Below are positions 1 through 5,755 of a stretch of 6,443 nucleotides of DNA, in pieces; position 1 is the first letter of the stretch; each line of letters begins with the position of its first letter. The notes under the pieces are model-generated. The model did no database searches, was not told where the DNA came from, and saw nothing but the letters and a program-made list of their open reading frames with translations. Made by a program: the position numbers and the translations under genes. This DNA is from Chitinophagaceae bacterium (lineage in GTDB: Bacteria > Bacteroidota > Bacteroidia > Chitinophagales > Chitinophagaceae), in NCBI GenBank assembly GCA_025351145.1, contig JANXWM010000773.1:1-6443 (forward strand), read 5' to 3'.

Positions 1-46
1 CAAAGAATATAAATCCTATAATTTTAATGCTCCTCAATACACAATT

Positions 47-1927
47 ATGAAACAAATACTGTTCGGTTTTTTGCTCTTTGCCTGCTGCACTGCAAATGCA
101 CAAAACGCTGATTCTGCCTGGATGGTAAACAACTACACAAAAACCGAAGTGTATATAACCATGCGCGACGGCGCAAAATTGTTTACTTCAATCTATGCGC
201 CTAACGATGCAAGTGAAAAACATCCTATACTAATTACAAGAACACCATATTCCTGTGCGCCGTATGGTGCAAAAAACTGGAAGGCGTATTGGGGCAGTTA
301 CCAGAAAGCATATTTTAAAGAAGGCTACATTATGGTGATCCAGGATGTGCGTGGCCGCTGGATGAGCGAGGGAACTTTTATGGATGTGCGCCCATTTAAC
401 CGAAACAAAACCGGAAAAGAAATTGATGAAGCAAGTGATACGTATGATGCCATTGACTGGCTTATAAAAAATGTTCCTAACAACAATGGCAATGTGGGTG
501 TTTTTGGTATTTCATATCCCGGATTTTATTCTACAATGGCGGCAGCAAGTAACCATCCGGCATTAAAAGCGGTTAGTCCGCAGGCACCCGTAACCAACTG
601 GTTTATTGGCGATGATTTTCACCACAACGGAGCCTTGTTTCAAATGGATGGGTTTTCATTTTATTCATCCTTTGGCAAACCACGCCCAAAGCCTACAACA
701 GTTGCTCCCGCTGAGTTTGATTATTACACGCATGATAATTACAAGTTCTATTTAGAAACAGGCGCAGTAAAAAACCTTACTAAATTAATGGGCGACAGTA
801 TTGCCTTCTGGAAAGACTTAATGGTACACCCGAATTATGACGCATGGTGGAAAGCACGTGATGCACGCAACGCAACCAAAAACCTGCAGCCTGCTATGCT
901 TTGGGTAGGCGGTTTATTTGATGCAGAAGATTGCTGGGGCGCATGGAATGCATATAAAGCAGCAGAACAAAATAATCCCGGCAAAGCATTTAATAAAATT
1001 GTTGACGGGCCATGGTATCACGGCCAGTGGGCAAGCAACGATGGAACCCATTTAGGCAATGTGCAATTTGGCAGCAACACCAGTGATTATTACCAGCAGC
1101 ATATTGAAATTCCATTTTTCAATTATTTCTTAAAAAATAAAGGAGATGTAAACCAAATTGCTGAAGCGAATATTTTTATTTCAGGTGCCAACGAATGGAA
1201 AACTTTTGCTCAATGGCCGCCTGCGGAAAAAGAAGATAAAGCCATGTTCCTGCAATCTAATGGAAAACTTGACTGGGCCAAACCTTCAGCAGCAAAGGGT
1301 TTAAGCGAATATATCAGCGACCCTGCACACCCGGTCCCGTATACAGAAGATGTGCATTTTAACAGAACAAGAAACTATATGACCGACGACCAGCGCTTCG
1401 CCAGCCGCAGGCCCGATGTACTCAGTTTTCAAACAGATGTTTTAACAGAAGACCTTACCGTAACCGGTAATGTAGTAGCTGATCTTTTAACCAGCATCTC
1501 AACTACCGATGCAGATTTTGTGGTAAAGATAATTGACGTTTTTCCTGATAGCCTATCATATAACAATGTAGATATTTATGCAGAGTCAGATCCTTCCTGC
1601 GCTTACCCGATGGGAGGATATCAAATGCTGGTAAGGGCTGAAATTTTCCGCGGCCGTTACCGTAAAAGTTATGAAAACCCATCAGCATTTGTTCCCGGAA
1701 AAGTGGAAGAAGTAAAGTTTGAACTGCCGCCCATTGCGCACAGTTTTAAAAAAGGCCACCGCTTAATGGTACAGGTACAAAGTAGCTGGTTCCCTTTGGT
1801 TGACCGCAACCCGCAACAGTTTATTGATATTTACCACTGCACCGACAGTAATTTTATAAAAAGTGATATTAAAGTTTATCACAACAGCTTGTATGCTTCA
1901 AAAATCATTTTACCGGTATTAAAATAA
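47..1927 (+). CDS. Secreted CocE/NonD-family serine hydrolase, alpha-amino acid ester hydrolase/acyltransferase type
   Basis: This 626-residue protein probably hydrolyses alpha-amino acid esters or amides, or transfers the aminoacyl group to another amine, in the periplasm or outside the cell. Residues 1-18 form a signal peptide ending Ala-Asn-Ala before Gln19. An alpha/beta-hydrolase domain (about 33-365) carries the nucleophile Ser156 in GISYPG, Asp292 in FDAED and His325 in GPWYHG. Tyr68 (RTPY) and Tyr157 would form the oxyanion hole. Asp190, Glu294 and Asp295 sit where the Xanthomonas citri ester hydrolase has its carboxylate cluster (Asp208, Glu309, Asp310, from memory), which binds the substrate alpha-amino group. 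The C-terminal half (about 375-620) fits the beta-rich non-catalytic domain of the X-Pro dipeptidyl-peptidase S15 group. Length and motifs resemble the Sphingobacterium and Empedobacter amino acid ester acyltransferases. The start is the first ATG in frame and gives an intact signal peptide. Family is secure; exact substrate is inferred. Confidence 0.93.
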   Translation: MKQILFGFLLFACCTANAQNADSAWMVNNYTKTEVYITMRDGAKLFTSIYAPNDASEKHPILITRTPYSCAPYGAKNWKAYWGSYQKAYFKEGYIMVIQDVRGRWMSEGTFMDVRPFNRNKTGKEIDEASDTYDAIDWLIKNVPNNNGNVGVFGISYPGFYSTMAAASNHPALKAVSPQAPVTNWFIGDDFHHNGALFQMDGFSFYSSFGKPRPKPTTVAPAEFDYYTHDNYKFYLETGAVKNLTKLMGDSIAFWKDLMVHPNYDAWWKARDARNATKNLQPAMLWVGGLFDAEDCWGAWNAYKAAEQNNPGKAFNKIVDGPWYHGQWASNDGTHLGNVQFGSNTSDYYQQHIEIPFFNYFLKNKGDVNQIAEANIFISGANEWKTFAQWPPAEKEDKAMFLQSNGKLDWAKPSAAKGLSEYISDPAHPVPYTEDVHFNRTRNYMTDDQRFASRRPDVLSFQTDVLTEDLTVTGNVVADLLTSISTTDADFVVKIIDVFPDSLSYNNVDIYAESDPSCAYPMGGYQMLVRAEIFRGRYRKSYENPSAFVPGKVEEVKFELPPIAHSFKKGHRLMVQVQSSWFPLVDRNPQQFIDIYHCTDSNFIKSDIKVYHNSLYASKIILPVLK

Positions 1928-1967
1928 TACCACGGAAAATTTCCTGTTCATTAGTGATCCTGTTATT

Positions 1968-1975
1968 CATCTTTG
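1968..1975 (+). promoter_or_regulatory. Candidate -7 element upstream of the hexosaminidase gene
   Basis: CATCTTTG differs from the Bacteroidota -7 consensus TAnnTTTG only at its first base. A poor -33 match (CTG at 1944-1946, consensus TTG) lies 21 nt upstream, within the 17-23 nt spacing known for this phylum. It would give a leader of roughly 70 nt before the ATG at 2051. The same octamer occurs in another intergenic gap (4305-4312, - strand). The weak -33 keeps this tentative; the two + strand genes could also be co-transcribed. Confidence 0.3.
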
Positions 1976-2050
1976 CAATTCTATCAATCGTTTGCATAGG
2001 GAATAATTCAGGATCATTAATATTTTTGGCCAATAATTAAAAATTTTATC

Positions 2051-3691
2051 ATGAAAAAATATTCATTTGTATTTTATCTTTTGTTGTCGGTTTCCGGTTT
2101 TGCACAGCAACCCACACTTAATATTATTCCGGCACCGGCAAAAGCAGAAATAAAAGAAGGCACGTTTACCATTACCCCTTCTACTATGATTATCATGGAA
2201 GGTTCCAATCTTTCAAAAAGTGCCTTGTTTTTAAACCACTACTTAAAGTCGCTGTACGGGTTTGAACTTAAAGTAGCGGCAGGTGAATCTGTACTCAACA
2301 ATGCGATTGTTTTAAACTACGACAGGCTTGATAATACCATTCCCGGCGCTTACGATCTTAACATCAATAAAAATAAAATTTACATCGGCGGCGATAATGA
2401 AGAAGGCGTTTTTTATGGCATACAAACTTTAATTCAGTTATTGCCAACAGAAAGGTCGAAATCTTTAGCAGTGCAGCAATGCATTGTAAGCGATGCACCA
2501 CGCTTTGCCTACCGCGGCATGATGCTCGACTGTGGCCGCCATTTTTTCCCTGTTGATTTTGTAAAACAATACATCGACTTCCTTGCCATGGCAAAGATGA
2601 ATACCTTTCACTGGCACTTAACCGAAGACCAGGGCTGGCGTATAGAAATAAAAAAATACCCATTGCTCACAAAGGTTGGTGGTTGCAGAAACGGCACCAT
2701 TATTGGCCATCATCCAGGCACTGGAAATGACGATACAAAAAATTGCGGGTTCTATACACAGGCACAAATAAAAGACATTGTAAAATATGCCGCAGACCGC
2801 TATATCACCATCATTCCAGAAATAGAAATGCCGGGCCATGGTTCTGCGGCCATTGCTGCCTATCCCCAGTTAAGCTGCTTCCCGGATAAATCTACGGTTG
2901 TTGCAAAAGGGGTAAAATGGAGTGGCGATACAACTGGTAAACAGGTGCAGCAAAGCTGGGGCGTTTATCCTGATGTGTTTTGCCCAAGTGAATACACATT
3001 CACTTTTTTACAAAATGTGCTCGACGAAGTAATGCAATTGTTTCCTTCAAAATATATTCATATCGGCGGCGATGAATGCCCCAAAGATTACTGGAAAATT
3101 TCTCCTTTTTGTCAGCAACTCATCAAAGACAAAAACTTAAAAGACGAGCATGGACTGCAGAGTTATTTCATTGGCCGCATAGAAAAATATCTCAACAGCA
3201 AAGGCCGTAACATCATTGGCTGGGATGAAATACTCGAAGGCGGCCTTGCTCCCAACGCAACCGTAATGAGCTGGCGCGGCGAAGCCGGTGGAATAGAAGC
3301 TGCCAGGCAACATCATAACGTAATTATGACACCAACCACGTATGTTTATTTCGATTATTCACAAACAAAAAAAGAAGATAGCTTAACCATTGGCGGTTAC
3401 CTTCCACTCGAAACCGTATATAAATACGAGCCTTTGCCGGCGCAGCTTACAGAAGAAGAACAAAAATATATTCTCGGTGGCCAGGCCAATGTCTGGAGCG
3501 AATATATGCCCACCGGCAACAAGGTAGAATACATGGTTTTCCCCCGCCTTTCTGCGCTTAGCGAAGTACTGTGGAGTACCAAAGAAAACAAAGACTGGAA
3601 CAGTTTTCAAACACGTTTGCAAACACAGTTCAAGCGCTACGATCTGTGGAAAGTAAGCTACAATACAAAAGGAATAAACAAAGGCGAATAA
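2051..3691 (+). CDS. Secreted beta-N-acetylhexosaminidase, glycoside hydrolase family 20
   Basis: This exo-enzyme should remove terminal beta-linked GlcNAc or GalNAc from chitooligosaccharides, glycans or peptidoglycan fragments by substrate-assisted catalysis. The first 18 residues form a signal peptide (mature start near Gln19). Residues about 20-147 match the GH20b N-terminal domain and about 150-510 the catalytic barrel. The catalytic pair is Asp341-Glu342 in HIGGDE. Sugar-binding positions known from the Streptomyces plicatus enzyme are recognisable: Arg155 (RGMMLD), His263 (MPGHG), Trp391, Trp408, Tyr433, Asp435, Trp482 and Glu484 (VWSE). A loop rich in Gly, Asn and Asp (about 211-233) follows the HWHLTEDQGWR stretch. 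At 546 residues the protein stops soon after the barrel, so it lacks the extra C-terminal domains of many Bacteroidota GH20 enzymes. It starts 123 nt after the ester hydrolase. Nothing conserved appears missing; substrate preference cannot be told from sequence. Confidence 0.96.
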   Translation: MKKYSFVFYLLLSVSGFAQQPTLNIIPAPAKAEIKEGTFTITPSTMIIMEGSNLSKSALFLNHYLKSLYGFELKVAAGESVLNNAIVLNYDRLDNTIPGAYDLNINKNKIYIGGDNEEGVFYGIQTLIQLLPTERSKSLAVQQCIVSDAPRFAYRGMMLDCGRHFFPVDFVKQYIDFLAMAKMNTFHWHLTEDQGWRIEIKKYPLLTKVGGCRNGTIIGHHPGTGNDDTKNCGFYTQAQIKDIVKYAADRYITIIPEIEMPGHGSAAIAAYPQLSCFPDKSTVVAKGVKWSGDTTGKQVQQSWGVYPDVFCPSEYTFTFLQNVLDEVMQLFPSKYIHIGGDECPKDYWKISPFCQQLIKDKNLKDEHGLQSYFIGRIEKYLNSKGRNIIGWDEILEGGLAPNATVMSWRGEAGGIEAARQHHNVIMTPTTYVYFDYSQTKKEDSLTIGGYLPLETVYKYEPLPAQLTEEEQKYILGGQANVWSEYMPTGNKVEYMVFPRLSALSEVLWSTKENKDWNSFQTRLQTQFKRYDLWKVSYNTKGINKGE

Positions 3692-3733
3692 GGCATTTAT
3701 GAACCCGGCACAAGGATTTCTATTGACCGTTCC

Positions 3734-3752
3734 TTGCGTCGCACTCTTGTAC
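3734..3752 (+). repeat. Intergenic 19-nt repeat, copy A
   Basis: TTGCGTCGCACTCTTGTAC begins 42 nt after the hexosaminidase stop and reads in the direction of that gene. It is exactly identical to the reverse complement of 5680-5698, and the match extends to 23/25 over 3728-3752. It contains the small interrupted palindrome TGCG-T-CGCA. The left edge overlaps a weak inverted repeat, CAAGGA (3711-3716) with TCCTTG (3731-3736). No T-tract follows, so it is not a standard terminator. It lies between convergent genes. Function unknown. Confidence 0.8.
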
Positions 3753-3786
3753 GTTCTTTCCCTGATTGAGCATTTAAAAACAGCCC

Positions 3787-4275
3787 TTACAAAAATATTT
3801 TGTCAGCAATAAGGATAATCAAAATAAAGGCAGCATTGCGCCAGTTTTTTTCTGTAGGCTTATATTTTTCCCTGAAAGTTTTTTGAAAAAGAAGTATCAG
3901 TATAACGGCAAATATGATTGCGGTGATTGTATAACTCTGGTAAAAGAATAACCCGGTTTGCTTGGTAGTAGTGTGATTTGCAGTGGCAGAAATAAACAGC
4001 GAGACTGTATACATGCTGCTGCAAATTAAAGAGAGCAACCAGCCTGTTTTATCACTAAACAAAAGATATGAACCACCAAAAATAGAAGCAAGGCTAAGCA
4101 CCACATTAAGATGATTGGTTTGCAACAAATGCAGGTAAGTGGTATGTCCACTGTTTAGAAAACCATTGCTTATGGTACCATACACATTGGAGACTACACT
4201 GTATAAAGTAAAAATGCCCCATATTGTAATTAAAATCCCGATTACTTTCTCTGCGACTGCCCATTTTTTGTTCAT
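3787..4275 (-). CDS. Small integral membrane protein of unknown function
   Basis: I do not recognise this 162-residue protein. It has four clear hydrophobic segments, at about residues 10-28, 57-74, 79-97 and 115-131, and a shorter fifth at 147-157 near the C-terminus. A basic, polar loop (about 131-146, with Lys, Arg, Glu and Asn) separates the last two. A polar loop (about 98-113) contains a Thr/His-rich patch. There is no cleavable signal peptide, enzyme motif or metal-binding signature. The start is an ATG after an A+T-rich leader with a promoter-like sequence at 4305-4338. It is the last - strand gene here, convergent with the hexosaminidase across a 95-nt gap holding repeat copy A. Inner-membrane location is inferred from hydrophobicity. 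Base composition resembles its neighbours. Confidence 0.75.
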   Translation of the reverse strand: MNKKWAVAEKVIGILITIWGIFTLYSVVSNVYGTISNGFLNSGHTTYLHLLQTNHLNVVLSLASIFGGSYLLFSDKTGWLLSLICSSMYTVSLFISATANHTTTKQTGLFFYQSYTITAIIFAVILILLFQKTFREKYKPTEKNWRNAAFILIILIADKIFL

Positions 4276-4304
4276 AAGATTATGAAAGGTTTTATGTACC
4301 GTAC

Positions 4305-4338
4305 CAAAGATGTTAACTGTACTTAAAAATAAAACAAA
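4305..4338 (-). promoter_or_regulatory. Candidate Bacteroidota promoter for the small membrane protein gene
   Basis: On the - strand, TTTG (complement of 4335-4338) is followed 22 nt later by CATCTTTG (complement of 4305-4312). This fits the phylum pattern TTG-N17-23-TAnnTTTG with one mismatch, at the first base of the -7 element. Transcription would start about 25 nt upstream of the ATG at 4275. This suggests the membrane protein gene can be transcribed separately from the haem lipoprotein gene 87 nt upstream. Confidence 0.45.
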
Positions 4339-4362
4339 GTGAATTAATGTGAATTTGAAAGA

Positions 4363-4857
4363 TTATTTAAAAGTTTTAAATACCTGGTTTGATAATGGAG
4401 GTGTGTCAGGTATTTTAACCATATTGAATTCGTAGTTTACCGCTGTATGGCAATTATTACAGGTATTTGTAAGCAGTACAAAACTGCTTCTAAATAAAGC
4501 GGTATCTTTTTTTTCAATGGCTTTGTTTACGCTATCGATAGCCGGGGTTAGCATAACCACTTTTTTTGACTCTTCCCTTGCTGACGCATATTGTTGAATA
4601 CCATCCAGCGATTCTATTATTTCATGTATTTCAAAATCGGCAAGCTTCCAGTTTTCATTTTTACCGGCAAACCAAAGCTTGGCGTGATGCACCTGTATTT
4701 CACTCATAAATTCGCCTAATCCGGGCTTGTATGAATGATCAAGCTTTTGCTGCAGGTTGTCAATACGTGCTTCCAGTTGATTAGTGTTGCTGCTATTATC
4801 ACAAGCTTCACATAAAGGAAGGAATAAAAAAAGGATATAAAAAGATTTCAGGCGCAT
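4363..4857 (-). CDS. Putative lipoprotein with a single c-type haem motif, cytochrome c'-like layout
   Basis: This 164-residue exported protein has a hydrophobic signal (about 4-18) ending at LCEAC, with Cys19 the likely lipidated residue. It is followed by a polar Asn/Ser linker and a short coiled-coil-like helix (about 27-42). The central part, with HHAKLWFAGKNENW at 57-70, looks like helices of a bundle. A single CNNCH motif (Cys133, Cys136, His137) lies near the C-terminus. A haem motif in the last helix of a helical bundle is the cytochrome c' arrangement. I recall similar 'KLWFAG...NW' proteins annotated only as hypothetical or cytochrome c. Met51 or a His near 57-58 could be a second haem ligand, but this is a guess. 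It probably carries or senses electrons, or binds a small ligand, in the periplasm. It lies 104 nt downstream of the subunit 3 gene, beyond a terminator. The lipobox is non-canonical, since -3 is Cys and Leu is at -4. Confidence 0.78.
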   Translation of the reverse strand: MRLKSFYILFLFLPLCEACDNSSNTNQLEARIDNLQQKLDHSYKPGLGEFMSEIQVHHAKLWFAGKNENWKLADFEIHEIIESLDGIQQYASAREESKKVVMLTPAIDSVNKAIEKKDTALFRSSFVLLTNTCNNCHTAVNYEFNMVKIPDTPPLSNQVFKTFK

Positions 4858-4927
4858 GAAAAAAATTTAACTGCTGCACAATATTACCAGGAAAGTGCGT
4901 GCTTATTTAACTCTTAAAAACCAAAGT

Positions 4928-4956
4928 AAAAAGCCACCATTTCTGATGGCTTTTTT
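4928..4956 (-). terminator. Intrinsic terminator after the subunit 3 gene, possibly bidirectional
   Basis: A 9-bp perfect stem (AAAAAGCCA at 4928-4936 with TGGCTTTTT at 4947-4955) closes a 10-nt loop. Within it, CCAT and ATGG can also pair as an alternative. On the - strand the hairpin begins within a few bases of the subunit 3 stop codon (4962) and ends in a run of five T, as expected for a rho-independent terminator. The + strand copy also ends in six T, but no + strand gene lies upstream to need it. Confidence 0.85.
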
Positions 4957-4961
4957 AATCA

Positions 4962-5633
4962 TTATGCTTTAGTGAAGCTTACGCAATCTTTTAATTCTTT
5001 TTCACTGTAGGCAAGACCATATTGTTTGAGCACATCATCCGGTACACCGTTCCACTGGTTGGGGGTGTTACCCATATACCCCACATCTTTTGTACCTATT
5101 TCTGAAGTATAAAATCCTGTAGCTGTTAAGTCGCGCATGAGTGTGAAGAATGCAACGCCCTGTGCCATTTCGGGCTTTGCTTTTTTGGGATAAGCAATGG
5201 CATCTGCCATTTCTATCTGCTGCTGCTGTGTGCAATCAACAAAGGCTTTTCCGTAAAGGTTTATGCATTTAAGATCGAGCCAGCGCAAGCCACCTTTCAG
5301 GGGTGTTTGATGCTCTGTCATTTCGTTTACAATGTATTGAATAAACTCCGGCACTTTAGCATCTGAAGCACTGCCGCTTACATCATCTTTGGGAATGATG
5401 ATATCGCAAAGCACGGTAATGGTGGCCATTTCAGCATCCGTAAAAAACTTAGCTTCGGCTTCTATTTTTTGCTGTGCCAGTTTTTCTTCAGGCATCCGGT
5501 TTATTGCATCTGTCGTATTTGCTGCAACAGGGGTTGTATCTGCTTTTTTGGGTTCTGTTTTACAGGCTTCTGCCAGTACTCCTGCGCCAAATGTTCCTAT
5601 GGCAATTGTTTTCAGTGATTTTCTTCTGTCCAT
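4962..5633 (-). CDS. Gluconate 2-dehydrogenase subunit 3 family protein (Tat-exported small subunit)
   Basis: This 223-residue protein is the probable small partner of the GMC flavoprotein encoded just upstream. In characterised gluconate-, fructose- and glucoside-type dehydrogenases the small subunit carries the Tat signal and takes the folded FAD subunit across the membrane. Here residues 2-8 read DRRKSLK, a twin-arginine motif, followed by a weakly hydrophobic segment and LAEAC, so Cys24 may be lipidated. A low-complexity Lys/Thr/Ala linker runs to about 60. The family domain follows, with FFTDAEMATITVLCDIIIPKD (64-84) and the C-terminal pattern GFYTSEIGTKDVGYMG (173-188) typical of Bacteroidota members. 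The start is the first ATG and preserves the Arg pair. It lies 122 nt after the GMC stop, a gap holding repeat copy B, and is followed at once by a hairpin terminator, so it ends the transcription unit. Confidence 0.9.
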   Translation of the reverse strand: MDRRKSLKTIAIGTFGAGVLAEACKTEPKKADTTPVAANTTDAINRMPEEKLAQQKIEAEAKFFTDAEMATITVLCDIIIPKDDVSGSASDAKVPEFIQYIVNEMTEHQTPLKGGLRWLDLKCINLYGKAFVDCTQQQQIEMADAIAYPKKAKPEMAQGVAFFTLMRDLTATGFYTSEIGTKDVGYMGNTPNQWNGVPDDVLKQYGLAYSEKELKDCVSFTKA

Positions 5634-5679
5634 ACTATTTATGGTTTTTAGTATTTTTTTGCTGCGCAGTATTCCTGCA

Positions 5680-5698
5680 GTACAAGAGTGCGACGCAA
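5680..5698 (-). repeat. Intergenic 19-nt repeat, copy B
   Basis: The - strand reads TTGCGTCGCACTCTTGTAC, exactly matching copy A at 3734-3752. It begins 57 nt after the GMC oxidoreductase stop and reads in that gene's direction, so both copies have the same placement relative to their upstream gene. Flanks beyond the 25-nt matching block are unrelated. Small palindromes CTGCAG (5675-5680) and CTGCGCAG (5662-5669) lie next to it on the side of the subunit 3 gene. No T-tract and no open reading frame suggest a conventional role. Confidence 0.8.
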
Positions 5699-5755
5699 CG
5701 AATGTTTAATAATTATTCCTCAGTTGGGCTCAAAATAATTTTAAAAGTATCCTGA

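Noticed and set aside
19..26. TAATTTTA just upstream of the first gene as a -7 promoter element
   Set aside because: It lacks the final G of TAnnTTTG, lies in plain A+T-rich sequence, and any -33 element would fall at or beyond the window edge.
1503..1688. Short - strand reading frame inside the ester hydrolase gene
   Set aside because: It is antisense to the conserved C-terminal domain, with composition typical of a shadow frame.
1934..1944. Palindrome GGAAAATTTCC just after the first gene, considered as a terminator or operator
   Set aside because: It has no usable loop and no T-tract, so it cannot be an intrinsic terminator. A lone 11-nt A/T-centred palindrome is weak evidence for an operator.
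2364..2839. Two - strand reading frames inside the hexosaminidase gene
   Set aside because: They are antisense to conserved GH20 catalytic-domain codons. Their translations are rich in Cys, Arg and Ser with no domain resemblance.
3383..3622. Two - strand reading frames near the 3' end of the hexosaminidase gene
   Set aside because: They overlap each other and the conserved VWSE region, and have no signal, motif or plausible leader.
3711..3736. Inverted repeat CAAGGA/TCCTTG as a terminator for the hexosaminidase gene
   Set aside because: It has only six pairs around a 14-nt loop with no following T-run. It overlaps the repeat element, and copy B has no equivalent stem.
4363..4857. Haem lipoprotein as the standard cytochrome subunit of gluconate dehydrogenase
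   Set aside because: That subunit carries three CxxCH motifs and is over twice as long. This protein has one motif and different sequence around it.
5389..5755. Two overlapping + strand reading frames (106 and 93 codons) with hydrophobic content
   Set aside because: They lie mostly antisense to the well-supported subunit 3 gene and its leader. Their hydrophobicity comes from the complement of Ala/Lys/Glu-rich codons, and no family motif is seen.
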